A stretch of 64,000 nucleotides of DNA from Candidatus Thorarchaeota archaeon (GCA_019057475.1 DXJO01000006.1:194327-258326), one strand, 5' to 3'; positions 37,134 to 45,527 are shown, counted from the stretch's first letter. The notes: generated from the sequence alone by a model not told the origin. A program made the numbers and translations.

Positions 37134-38441
37134 TTGAATGGAACACGCGACACGTTGAAGGGAGCTCTCGCATTGGCTGACCATAACATCCAAGCTATAT
37201 TACTGATGGACAAAGGTGGCATCCCGCTTTTCTTCATGAAGCTGGATCCGAAAGTCCTTGATATTGATCCAATGCTAGTGTCAGGATTCTTCACAGCGAT
37301 TCGGAGTTTTTCTAAGGAGGTAATCGAAAAAGGTGCAACGCAGTTCCAAGTTGACTATGGCGCACGGTTATTCAATATCACCTCCGGGAAGAAAGCAGAT
37401 CTCCTAATCGTCAGTCTTGGAAAACTGCAGGAGCGATTCGGACCTGTTATGACATCGATGCTCAAGGAATTCGAGAGCAAATGGCTCAAGGGCAAGAGCG
37501 TTGAAAAGATAGATTCCATGGACATTCACACTTGTTTTCCCAAGTTCCGTGAGAGTATCATTCACCGACTAACTTCTGGACGGATATCCATCTCATGGAT
37601 TCCATTCCTCGTCAGCTCTGATGGTGAACAGTCACCCGACCTGACAAGCCCTATCTTGTCCCATATCGACGGGGTGCGCACTTTGGAACTCATTCAGGAA
37701 CAGAGTGGGTTTCCAAGAGAAGAGGTTATTGAGGAGATATCCCGTCTTTGGGTGATAGGAGCAGTTGCGTTTCGCAGAATCCTGGACACAAGAGACATTA
37801 TAGCTTCAACGTCCAGACTTGACCCACTGCTGCAGTCCTCATCTGCGGAAAGAGAAGAGCTGAAACGAAATCATCCGGATATCGCAGTTCTGCTTCCTCG
37901 GCTATCTGGTATGTTTGACGGAAGGAGAACTGTGGAGGAAATCCTGAACGCGCTTGAAGGCCAACTCGAAAGGGAAGCTTTGGTTGATGCTATAGAAACC
38001 CTTCTTGACATGCAAGCAGTAGAGCCGCTATCACCTGAGAGGAGACGAATTCTACTCGCAAAGGAAGCAATGGATATAGCCATTAGAGTTGCAGAGAAGG
38101 TGTATTCTTCCGGCGAAATGACCAACGCGCTGCAGTCTTCACTGACCATGGGTTCTGCGCCAGAAGTCGTGGGGGAGATTAGATTGGTGGATAACAAATG
38201 GTCTGTCGAGTACGATTCCAGACTTCTTGAAGGCCTCGACCCCAGACGATTGATGGACCTGTATGCCGACTGGATGAAGCTGCTTGCTCAATTCTCAGCC
38301 GCTCTTGGAAGAAAGAAGTTGAAGCGATTCGTGGAAACCTTGACTCAAGCTTATGAAGTGTACCTATTGAACCGCTATTCCTCTCAAGACCTCAGAGGGT
38401 TTGAAGAGTTCTCATTCTGGCTGGAGCTGATCAACAAATGA
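37134..38441 (+). CDS. Longin/roadblock-like domain protein with winged-helix region
   Basis: Cytosolic protein of 435 aa starting at TTG. Residues of about 18-125 form a small alpha/beta domain ('AILLMDKGGIPLFF', 'GFFTAIRSFSKEVIEKG', 'LLIVSLGKLQERFG') matching the pattern of longin/roadblock folds that act as regulators or partners of small GTPases in Asgard archaea and eukaryotes. The middle (about 180-310) has two winged-helix-like segments ('FPREEVIEEISRLWVIGAV', 'RRTVEEILNALEG'), and the C terminus is helical. A paralogue with the same layout is encoded at 47709-49001. Its last bases overlap the next gene (ATGA), and the Ras-like GTPase follows. The fold assignment is by pattern, not alignment. 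Confidence 0.65.
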   Translation: MNGTRDTLKGALALADHNIQAILLMDKGGIPLFFMKLDPKVLDIDPMLVSGFFTAIRSFSKEVIEKGATQFQVDYGARLFNITSGKKADLLIVSLGKLQERFGPVMTSMLKEFESKWLKGKSVEKIDSMDIHTCFPKFRESIIHRLTSGRISISWIPFLVSSDGEQSPDLTSPILSHIDGVRTLELIQEQSGFPREEVIEEISRLWVIGAVAFRRILDTRDIIASTSRLDPLLQSSSAEREELKRNHPDIAVLLPRLSGMFDGRRTVEEILNALEGQLEREALVDAIETLLDMQAVEPLSPERRRILLAKEAMDIAIRVAEKVYSSGEMTNALQSSLTMGSAPEVVGEIRLVDNKWSVEYDSRLLEGLDPRRLMDLYADWMKLLAQFSAALGRKKLKRFVETLTQAYEVYLLNRYSSQDLRGFEEFSFWLELINK

Positions 38442-38767
38442 ATCAAAATGAAACCGGTCTTCAAGAGATGGTCAGTATACTTGGTAGACGAGGGCAAACC
38501 ATCTACGGCAGACAAAGCATTGTGGAAGCCTGTACCAAAGCAGGTGTCATACTCATCGACACTCCTGATGACGAGCGATACGATGAGAATAGTCGAAAAT
38601 CGTTGGAGCGCTTCTTGCTAGAATACTCAAAGCTGGGTCCAGCTGCCAGATTGACGCTATTGATTCTCTCAAAACAATATGAAGCCACGTTGCCTGAGGA
38701 ACTTGCTCGCAAGAAGAAGAGCTTGGTTGACATTGTGAGCCTGCTCTCAGACTTTATGAACCAGTGA
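38438..38767 (+). CDS. Uncharacterised 109-residue helical protein in the GTPase operon
   Basis: I do not recognise this protein. It overlaps the end of the longin-like gene by four bases (ATGA), implying translational coupling and matched expression. The sequence is predicted to be largely helical, with 'LERFLLEYSKLGPAARLTLLILSKQYEATL' in the middle and a charged 'ARKKKSLVDIVSLLSDFM' end. No catalytic or metal-binding motif is visible. The likely role is a partner of the longin-like protein or of the small GTPase 54 bases downstream. Confidence 0.6.
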   Translation: MNQNETGLQEMVSILGRRGQTIYGRQSIVEACTKAGVILIDTPDDERYDENSRKSLERFLLEYSKLGPAARLTLLILSKQYEATLPEELARKKKSLVDIVSLLSDFMNQ

Positions 38768-38821
38768 GTTGTCCGTAACATTGAACTAGGTGTAGGACGC
38801 TAGGAAGGCTTGGTATTCGCC

Positions 38822-39334
38822 ATGAGTCCATCATACTTGTTTAAAATCGTTACAGTAGGCGGAGCGGCCGTGGGAAAGACCTCGATAATTCTGCGTTATA
38901 CAACGGGGAAGTTTCGCGAATACTATTCCCCTACGCTGGGAGCAGATTTCGCCATTAAGACAATGGAGTTAAATGGCAACAGGGTCAAGCTTCAAATTTG
39001 GGATTTGGGGTCCCAAGATTTCCTAGGAGGCGTTCGAGCGGGATTCTATCCAGGGTCAAAAGGCGTGCTCTTTATGTACGATGTTACTTCCAGAGAGAGC
39101 TTTGAGGAATTGACCAAGTGGAAAAAGGAAGTTGACTCACACCTCAAGGGATACGAACGTCTTATCGTGGCCAATAAGACAGATCTCAAGGATGAGCGAG
39201 TTGTGTCAAAAGCAGAAGGCAAGAAGATTGCAGAACGTTTCGGTGGAGCCTATCTCGAAGCCTCAGTGAAGCTAAACGAAAACGTGGACGACAGCTTCAG
39301 CGAAATGGCTAAGATGGTCCTCGATGCGCGATAA
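38822..39334 (+). CDS. Ras/Arf-like small GTPase
   Basis: Eukaryote-like small GTPase of 170 aa from the preferred ATG (the track's TTG start adds four residues). G1 is 'GGAAVGKTS' (about 13-21), G2 is the Thr in 'SPTLGAD', G3 is 'WDLGSQDF', G4 is 'ANKTD' and G5 is 'LEASV'. Effector and switch regions look Rab/Ras-like ('YDVTSRESFEELTKW'). G3 is unusual: the invariant Gly of DxxG is Ser, while the catalytic Gln is kept. There is no C-terminal cysteine for prenylation, so it is probably cytosolic or recruited by partners. It closes a four-gene cluster with a longin-like protein, a typical partnership for Asgard GTPases. Confidence 0.93.
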   Translation: MSPSYLFKIVTVGGAAVGKTSIILRYTTGKFREYYSPTLGADFAIKTMELNGNRVKLQIWDLGSQDFLGGVRAGFYPGSKGVLFMYDVTSRESFEELTKWKKEVDSHLKGYERLIVANKTDLKDERVVSKAEGKKIAERFGGAYLEASVKLNENVDDSFSEMAKMVLDAR

Positions 39335-39628
39335 TGCTCATGCGAACTAGGGACCGCCTGGTTCACAAGTCTTATTAGTAAAGCAACGGACTGTACTAGG
39401 GACCGACTATTACTCTAGTCCGGCACTTTGACGTGATGTAAACTTGATTGCAGACATAGATGTAGAGGCGAATGTAGAAGCAAGACAGGACAATATCGGA
39501 CCATCCGGGTGGATGACTATCTCTAATGTGAGCTGGACACCCAGCAAACTGATGATAGAGTGGTATACTATCCTAACAGGCATGTGGAATATTCTTGTCT
39601 TCTAGGTGTACTTGGAGGACTGCCGTCG

Positions 39629-40351
39629 TTGACAAGAACAGATCCAGAAGATCTTGACAAGCTGTTCAAGGCCCTTGGTCACATTACTAGAAGACGCATA
39701 TTGCGGCTTTTGGCACAAACCCCAAGATACCCATATGAGCTAAGCAAGCTTCTGGAGCTAAACAGACGAGTGGTGCTGAAGCACTTAGACGCACTGCAGG
39801 ACGCAGCTCTCGTAGAACGCGAAGCGGGTGACAGTGATCTAGGTCCGGACAGGATATATTACCGCCTAAAAGCAAGTTTCGGTCTGTCAACTACAATATC
39901 GCCAAACGCATTCCTGATGCGATTCACCCAAAGGCAGCATCCTGCCGCACTTGCTTCACATCCAAGCTTTGTCATACGCGACACAGATTCTGATGTGAAG
40001 GCTGTACGTAGACTCCTTGGGGAGTTAGACAAGACGCACAAGCAACTGAGCGCTATTGACGAGGAGAGAATGCGCCTTGCGTCCATTCGTGCGGAGATAA
40101 TTCGACGCATTGAAGGGGTAATGAACGAGTGTAAGTGGGATCGAGAGAGCTGTCAGCGTGTGAGGGCGCTCATTAACCCAGTTCGCATGAGCGTTCCTGT
40201 TGAAACGACAACAGGAAAGGATCCGTGGTCAGAGTCGATTCGTGAGGCGCTAAACCTGTTTGAGAAGATGTTCAGTCTGCCAAGAAAACCGAGGGACCTA
40301 GAGAAGAAGGATGACCTGACTGAGAAGGATGTACCAATAGAATTCGAGTGA
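39629..40351 (+). CDS. ArsR-like winged-helix regulator with coiled coil
   Basis: Transcription regulator of about 240 aa. The N-terminal third is an ArsR-type helix-turn-helix ('LFKALGHITRRRILRLLAQ', 'ELSKLLELNRRVVLKHLDALQDA', then a wing 'DRIYYRLKA'). A linker leads to a helical coiled-coil stretch (about 135-185, 'LDKTHKQLSAIDEERMRLASIR') that could dimerise it, and a charged tail. The track starts at GTG 39560; the TTG at 39629 follows GGAGG at ten bases and begins just before the conserved domain, so I prefer it. No metal-binding cysteines are evident, so the signal it senses is unknown. Confidence 0.8.
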   Translation: MTRTDPEDLDKLFKALGHITRRRILRLLAQTPRYPYELSKLLELNRRVVLKHLDALQDAALVEREAGDSDLGPDRIYYRLKASFGLSTTISPNAFLMRFTQRQHPAALASHPSFVIRDTDSDVKAVRRLLGELDKTHKQLSAIDEERMRLASIRAEIIRRIEGVMNECKWDRESCQRVRALINPVRMSVPVETTTGKDPWSESIREALNLFEKMFSLPRKPRDLEKKDDLTEKDVPIEFE

Positions 40352-40378
40352 CTATGCTTTGTTCACACTCAGCTCAGT

Positions 40379-40753
40379 TCATAACCCAAGCTGCTTCTTT
40401 ATGACAGCTAGAAGGTTCTTCCCTGAGAATGGTTTGACTATGTATTCGTCAGCTCCAACTTGACGACCTCTTTCAATGTCTCGACTAAGACCCTTAGCAG
40501 TGAACATGACGATACGAACATCTTTGAAGTCAGGGTCACTCCTTAGCTCCTCACACACATCGAAACCATCCTTCTGGGGGAGCACGATATCTAGAAGAAT
40601 AAGGTCCGGTTTCTCGGCCCGCGCAACCTCAAGAGCCTCTACTCCATCATAGGCAAAGACCACTTCAAAGTCGTGGGGTTCTAGGAATGCCTGAACAAGC
40701 TGAGTCGTGATGCGCTCGTCATCGACTATGAGGATTTTTTTCCTATTCGTCAT
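40379..40753 (-). CDS. CheY-like response regulator (stand-alone receiver)
   Basis: Single receiver domain of 124 aa. The acidic pocket 'VDDE', phospho-accepting Asp in 'LLDIVLP', the 'FTAKG' threonine and the 'VKPFSG' lysine are all intact, so it should be phosphorylated by a histidine kinase. There is no output domain, so it must act by protein contacts as CheY does. Convergent with the ArsR-like gene, 27 bases apart. It is one of three receivers in this 3-kb stretch; the nearest kinase-like gene lies at 49202, and another (interrupted) lies at 20963. Confidence 0.92.
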   Translation of the reverse strand: MTNRKKILIVDDERITTQLVQAFLEPHDFEVVFAYDGVEALEVARAEKPDLILLDIVLPQKDGFDVCEELRSDPDFKDVRIVMFTAKGLSRDIERGRQVGADEYIVKPFSGKNLLAVIKKQLGL

Positions 40754-40858
40754 TCTCTACCACCACTACGCATTTCGCTCTAATTCACTCTTCTCCTCAT
40801 CATCTATATACCAATTGGGGTGCATAATCGTGGGACATTTCTATCAGTTCCAACAGCC

Positions 40859-41394
40859 TTATCGACCAAGGGTATCTGATCGGAATATTTCCATCATTAC
40901 GCTGACCACATGTTTTCCATCAATGTAGAACTGTTGATGTGCAGTTCCGTACTCAACGAAACCCAGTTTCAGGTATACTTTCTTTGCACGCTTATTGAAG
41001 GAATGAACGCCTAGCTCTAGTCTTCAAAGATTGATGTGCTTCCAGCAGAAGTCGATAAGCAGCTCCATCGCTTCTGTTCCATATCCCTTACCCCAGTTCT
41101 CAGGCTTATGGACAACAATCCCTAATCGCCCATTTCTTGAGATCCACTCGATGTCATGAACCGCCAATGTACCCAGGAATGCATCATCAGATAGGCGTTC
41201 AATTGCGAATGCAAACAGCTTCTGCCGCTTCATGTCATCTTGCACGGACTGAAGCCAATCTACCTCCGATTGCCTGCTGTGCGGGATGACACCTGCTAGG
41301 AATCGTCTCATTTCGGGATTGTTCCAATTCTCTATTATTTGATCTAGGTGCGCCTTTTCAAGTACAACAAGCCGTACTAGTTCCCTTCAAACAT
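40859..41394 (-). pseudogene. RimJ/RimL-type GNAT acetyltransferase, frameshifted and interrupted
   Basis: Only the middle (41024-41311) is in the track. Joining frames gives a full GNAT acetyltransferase: start MFEG at 41394, a one-base deletion in a G run (GGG where GGGG would restore frame), then 'ELVRLVVLEKAHLDQIIENW', the acetyl-CoA loop 'WGKGYGTEAMELLIDF', an in-frame TGA at 41024-41026 after 'KHINL', and the canonical C-terminal half 'RLELGVHSFNKRAKKVYLKL' and 'GFVEYGTA' to a TAA at 40859. Both lesions are single-base changes; the TGA is explained by CGA to TGA. A decayed gene is most likely; two assembly errors would be the alternative. Confidence 0.8.
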
Positions 41395-42201
41395 GGGTTT
41401 CACTTAGCGCGATTGTGCTATTTGGTGGATATGACTGTTTCCACACTGAATCCTACATCGCATCCAAGCCGTTTGACCAGGGCAAATAGCATAAACTCAA
41501 CACGTCCTATCACTCAATTTTCATGTCCAAATTCATGCTTCACCCCTACAAATCACTTCCTACCTGAGTCGGCAGATATCATATTCATTCAAACAATTAT
41601 TGTAGGTATTTTTTACTGAGCGGTATTGTATCAATCAAACACCTAATTATTTCACTGTGCGTTACACTATATTGTATTGCCTTTGCTTGGTTGATATTGT
41701 ACCATATGGGGGCATATTCTCATAACCATTATTTGTATTTTATTGCTCCAATGGTTATAGTACTCTTTGTAGTAAACGCGCTTCGTAACCGATTAACAAC
41801 ACTTTCATCTACTAATGGGATCTCTTCATTTTACTCCTCATACCCAGAAACTAGGTTATACAGTCTATAACAATAAAGAGTGTCCAAATAAGCCGGGTTA
41901 TCCTCGGTGGAAGCTACCAGTACACGGTAACTGAGTACAGCTGTAGGTGATGGATGGGTCAAGATGAACTATCCGTATTCGACAAATGGATACAGCATAA
42001 TTCGTCATCTACCATAAGGAATGCCATGATCGTGAGTAGACCATTACAAGCTTCAAGTATATGATAGTGACCGGATTGAGAAATGCATACGGTTGGTACA
42101 AAGATGCGGCTATCACTGCCTCCAAAAAGATAAATTTGAAGGCAATGGAGGAATGAAAAAAGAAAAAAAGGGGCACGAAAGTGATGGTCGCATGTGAGCG
42201 A

Positions 42202-42225
42202 AACCTTTCGAAAAATCGACAGGTT
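42202..42225 (+). other. Hairpin in the intergenic region
   Basis: AACCT-T-TCGA-AAAA-TCGA-C-AGGTT forms a stem of nine pairs with one mismatch and an AAAA loop. GTGAGCG occurs on both sides of it (about 42195 and 42239). It could be part of a small RNA or a leader of the downstream receiver operon. There is no supporting evidence beyond the structure. Confidence 0.35.
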
Positions 42226-42314
42226 CTGAGTGACAAAAGTGAGCGATAAAAATACGGATCAAAAGTCAAATGGCAAAGCGAAGAGCTTTACCATGGGATG
42301 CCTAACCCAATATA

Positions 42315-42323
42315 GTTTATATC
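42315..42323 (+). promoter_or_regulatory. TATA-like element upstream of the tandem receivers
   Basis: GTTTATATC lies about 115 bases before the ATG of the receiver gene at 42436. If used, it would give a leader of about 90 bases. It is the best TATA match in the region, but the distance makes the assignment weak. Confidence 0.3.
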
Positions 42324-42435
42324 GTTAAACAGGAGCTAAGCAATCAGCGCGCAATGACTGCAGGGACTACATGAACTATCTTCAGCAAGCGACAACGTAG
42401 AAACAGTCTACGAGCGTACAGGTAGGCAAGAGAGT

Positions 42436-42798
42436 ATGGTCACAGTATTCATCATCGATGACGAAGCTATCCTGCATCGGCTTTACAAGGACGTTTTCGC
42501 AATCAAGGGACATCAAGTGATTGCTGACGCATACGATGGTACTGAGGCCGTAGACAAATTCAAGCAGATGGACCCAAAGCCCGATGTTATCATTCTAGAC
42601 CATCGAATGCCCAATAAAGACGGACTCGAAGCAATGTCAGATATCCTGGCGTTAGATCCAAAGGCCCGCATAGTGTTCATTAGCGCAGATGCCAATGTGA
42701 GAGAATCTGCAATGACTAGCGGGGCCTCGAGTTTTGGCCTGAAGCCGGTGACCATCAGACACATGCTTGACTTGGTTGAGAGTGCAGTAGAGGAATAA
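42436..42798 (+). CDS. CheY-like response regulator, tandem copy 1
   Basis: Single receiver domain, 120 aa, with intact 'IDDE', phospho-accepting Asp in 'ILDHRMPNKDG', 'FISADA' and the lysine in 'LKPV'. No output domain. AGAGAG before the ATG serves as a ribosome binding site. The next receiver gene starts 10 bases after its stop, so the two are co-transcribed and may form a phosphorelay pair or answer one kinase differently. Confidence 0.92.
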   Translation: MVTVFIIDDEAILHRLYKDVFAIKGHQVIADAYDGTEAVDKFKQMDPKPDVIILDHRMPNKDGLEAMSDILALDPKARIVFISADANVRESAMTSGASSFGLKPVTIRHMLDLVESAVEE

Positions 42799-42808
42799 GA
42801 GTGCTCAG

Positions 42809-43246
42809 ATGGGTCATTCAGGTATCCTTGAACATCATCTCGGAGGCATGATTATTTTGTCGGACAAGCCTGAGATGAGAGTAGTAATAGCATGTGATGT
42901 ACCGTTACTCGGAGCGTTATTGCGCCTGTCGATTGAGGATGCAGGTTTTGAGGTTGTCAGAGAGGTTTCCCAGAGCACTGAACTGCTTGTAGCGGTGAGT
43001 CAACATGAACCTGACATTGTCATTCTGGACCTGGAGCTCCCTGAAATGGAGCACATTAGACTCATAGAGAGTATCCTTGACCTTGACTCAACCCTTGCGA
43101 TTGTAACCGTTTCTAATCTCAATGATGATCTGGGCGAGATGGTTTTCGCCGCAGGTGCGAGAGCATTTCTTCGAAAGCCTTTCAGCATGTATGATTTAGT
43201 TGACATTGTCAGGAAGGTTGCACCCGTTCATCGAAGTCACCGTTAG
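42809..43246 (+). CDS. CheY-like response regulator, tandem copy 2
   Basis: Receiver domain of up to 145 aa. The phospho-accepting Asp ('ILDLELPE'), 'VTVSN' and 'LRKPFS' are present, but the N-terminal acidic pair is reduced to 'ACD', a single aspartate. The start is uncertain: the track ATG at 42809 adds a non-conserved 'GHSGILEHHLGG' leader, while a TTG ten bases after GGAGG (near 42860) would begin just before the domain. It is diverged from copy 1, so this is not a recent duplication. The TPR gene follows 170 bases downstream. Confidence 0.85.
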   Translation: MGHSGILEHHLGGMIILSDKPEMRVVIACDVPLLGALLRLSIEDAGFEVVREVSQSTELLVAVSQHEPDIVILDLELPEMEHIRLIESILDLDSTLAIVTVSNLNDDLGEMVFAAGARAFLRKPFSMYDLVDIVRKVAPVHRSHR

Positions 43247-43417
43247 ACCTTGGTACAGCGGAATATGATTCAAATGGAATGTGTTCAATCACATGTTAAG
43301 CGATGTATTGGTAGTGCCTTCTGGTCCTAGCTGCATGCGGATAAACCCACTAGAACCTTAAATTGAGTGTTTGCGGGTTTTCGGAAGGTCCCATCCGATA
43401 GATAATTGGTGTAAGAA

Positions 43418-44983
43418 TTGATACCCGAATTCGCGATGCATGAGTATGGACTAGATTCCTCCGAGATAGAGGAACTTGAAAGAAGCTTGGCCACAGCCAT
43501 AAGGACAGGAAAGGACCGATTCATGGCATTTACCGACATCCTGGTTGAGCATGTTAGGAGCAGTGAATGGAAAGACAAGAGTCCCAGTTTCGTGACTATG
43601 TGCGCAAAGGCATCCTTTCTTCGAGGACTGTACAGCTACAATCAAGTCTTGGCCAAAGGAACCCCGAATATAGCTTGCAAAGGATACGCCGCGGCTGCCA
43701 ATTGCAAACAGAGCCTAGACCCGCGATGGATGAACAATCTGCGAAACTATGTGAATCAGGCGTGGCAAGCACGAGACCACATCGTATTCGCAGAGCTTTC
43801 GGGTCTGCTTGCGTCAATACTCATGGATCTTGGTTATGCTGATCATGCTAAAGCAGTAGCTTTTGAGAGCATTGAAAAAGTAACAATGACAACGAGCAAG
43901 AATGCCGAGATACGCAATAGAGTCCAGGCAGCACTGCTTAGACCACGGATTATGCTTGCGTCGATATCGCGAGAATCTGAACCTAGGGAGGAAGTCTTGA
44001 TTCGGTTGGATGCAGCAGAAGAGGCTGCGAAACACCTTGACCATCAACTAGCGCTTACAGACATCAGCTATCAAAGAGCCAGAGTCATGGAAGAAGTCAA
44101 CGAGTACGAAAAGGCAATGGACCTGGCTATCTCCGCTCTTCGGATGTATGAGCGAATGGGTTACCTACAGGGTGTAGCCAATGCACGAAATATCAGGGGA
44201 GTGGTCTTTCTGGACCGTGGCGAAGTGCAGGATGCCAGAGACCAGTTTGAGGAAGTCTTGGGGATTCAGCAGCAGCTAAACAACCAAATCGGAGTGGCCA
44301 ACTCCTTCATCAATGTTGGAGAAATCGACCGGGTTTTGGATCAGTTTGACCAGATGGAAACATACAATCGCAAGGCGCTGGAAATAAGCCAAGAAGCAGA
44401 GTACATGAGGGGAATCGCGATTTCCAAGATCAACCTTGGTGATGTTGCATTGAGACGCGGCGGCATAGACGAGGCCATTGAGCTTTACGAAGAAACGATA
44501 TCATTGGCTGAGAGCTCAGGAATGAAAGATCTCTTGTGTTTCGTTCTTTTCTTAGCGGGGGATGCCCACTTCTTGAAGGGAGAGTTCGATAGCGCACTCG
44601 AACTATATCACAAGGCAAAGGAATTCTCAGCTGAAACAGGACACTCGGTACATTCATTCACCGCAGATGTAAGCGAGTTGATGACTACTTGGGCTCGCGA
44701 GGAAAGGCCAAGCGCAGAGCTGCTTGAGTCAGTGAAATCCATTGTAGGACCAAAATCGAAGTGGCTAGAGAAAAAGGATGCTTCCATGATGCGAGATTTG
44801 TACCAGATTGTGGTGGAGGATCCTTCCGTCGAAACTGAGCTTTGCGTCTTCTATGATGGGGAAATGAATTTCCAGTGTCGCGTGGAACGCAAGTCCCTCA
44901 AGAAGGAGTGTTTTGGCAATCTGTTTTGGATGGGGGGTCTCTGCAAACACTTCAAGGAGTTCCTTGAATCACTAGACAGCTAG
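43418..44983 (+). CDS. TPR-repeat protein with cysteine-rich C terminus
   Basis: Cytosolic protein of 521 aa starting at TTG. Residues of about 180-430 contain at least five tetratricopeptide repeats ('GYLQGVANARNIRGVVFLDRG', 'AISKINLGDVALRRGGIDEA', 'FVLFLAGDAHFLKGEFDSA'), a protein-interaction superhelix. The N-terminal 170 residues are helical with no clear motif. The C terminus carries four cysteines and a His ('LCVFYDGEMNFQCRVE', 'KKECFGNLF', 'LCKHF'), suggesting a small metal-binding module that I do not recognise. It follows two receivers on the same strand, so it may be a signalling scaffold or an output partner. Confidence 0.82.
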   Translation: MIPEFAMHEYGLDSSEIEELERSLATAIRTGKDRFMAFTDILVEHVRSSEWKDKSPSFVTMCAKASFLRGLYSYNQVLAKGTPNIACKGYAAAANCKQSLDPRWMNNLRNYVNQAWQARDHIVFAELSGLLASILMDLGYADHAKAVAFESIEKVTMTTSKNAEIRNRVQAALLRPRIMLASISRESEPREEVLIRLDAAEEAAKHLDHQLALTDISYQRARVMEEVNEYEKAMDLAISALRMYERMGYLQGVANARNIRGVVFLDRGEVQDARDQFEEVLGIQQQLNNQIGVANSFINVGEIDRVLDQFDQMETYNRKALEISQEAEYMRGIAISKINLGDVALRRGGIDEAIELYEETISLAESSGMKDLLCFVLFLAGDAHFLKGEFDSALELYHKAKEFSAETGHSVHSFTADVSELMTTWAREERPSAELLESVKSIVGPKSKWLEKKDASMMRDLYQIVVEDPSVETELCVFYDGEMNFQCRVERKSLKKECFGNLFWMGGLCKHFKEFLESLDS

Positions 44984-45527
44984 GAAGTTCTGGAACAATC
45001 GCAGGCAATCCTATTTTCGACAGCAAACCTTGATGTTCTCTGCATTTCTTGGAGTAAACGATAGAGCTTAAGGAATTCACGGTTTCCTTGCATCGTTTTA
45101 CGCGTTAAGGAGCATCGCTGTGTATTACAAGGTCCAATATACTAGGCAGCCACTGCACAAGTCAGAAGTAAACGATACTTATTGGCGAAGTGCATTCGCA
45201 ATCAAGTGTATTCCCAAGTTTCCTCCTACTTCGAGTCGAGAACGACTTTCTATCAGATTGGGTGCCGGATGTACTGATTTTTGCTAACGTGTACTATTAG
45301 CACCAAAACAAACATGCGTGTACTGGAGCTGAAGAAGAACGGCGCGTTTTTCCTAGGTGTCGTTCGACTCCTTGGGCAAGATGTGGATGTGTTTCCCAGT
45401 ACACGCGACCATCTATTCCCTCATGAGTCTAGAACATAACGTTTACTCGCATTCTTGGGTTGAAAGAAGTCAAGAATCAACAGGACTAATGTTTTATGTC
45501 TGATTCCATTGACCGCGAAGGGATACT
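44984..45527 (+). other. 544-base non-coding region with nested repeats
   Basis: No convincing gene. It contains GTAAACGATA twice (45054-45063 and 45168-45177), a near-inverse ATCGTTTTAC at 45092-45101, and a perfect 11-bp inverted repeat GCGTGTACTGG/CCAGTACACGC (45316-45326 and 45396-45406). An ATG ORF of 41 codons (45314-45439) spans the inverted repeat and is probably incidental. A TTTTATG element near 45490 could be the TATA box of the flavoprotein gene at 45528. The repeats suggest regulator binding sites. Confidence 0.5.
45316..45406 (+). repeat. Perfect 11-bp inverted repeat
   Basis: GCGTGTACTGG at 45316-45326 is repeated exactly in inverse as CCAGTACACGC at 45396-45406, 69 bases apart. 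Ten bases of the same motif (CCAGTACACG) occur at 41917-41926 and related GCGTGTACA copies at 47461 and 47505. This looks like paired binding sites of a DNA-binding protein. Confidence 0.6.

Larger units (their letters stand above)
41395..42435 (+). other. About 1 kb without a convincing gene
   Basis: This stretch is visibly more AT-rich than its surroundings between about 41400 and 41880 and holds no well-supported gene. A 54-codon ATG ORF at 41706-41870 encodes one hydrophobic segment ('YFIAPMVIVLFVVNALRN') and the open frame extends upstream with a second one but has no start codon, so it may be the remnant of a two-helix membrane protein. Other contents are a GTACAC motif at 41917-41926, a hairpin at 42202-42225 and a TATA-like GTTTATATC at 42315-42323 upstream of the receiver gene at 42436. 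Confidence 0.5.

Noticed and set aside
39347-39404. Direct repeat ACTAGGGACCG (two copies about 47 bases apart)
   Set aside because: Only 11 bases, two copies, no associated structure; could be chance.
39446-39604. 53-codon TTG ORF before the ArsR-like gene
   Set aside because: Weak start, no conserved features, and it overlaps the upstream part of the regulator ORF.
42178-42232. Box C/D sRNA (GTGATGG ... CTGAG)
   Set aside because: The C box deviates at its last position and no internal D'/C' pair is present.
42009-42269. 86-residue minus-strand ORF rich in Phe
   Set aside because: The phenylalanine run comes from the A-rich track on the plus strand; nothing supports translation.
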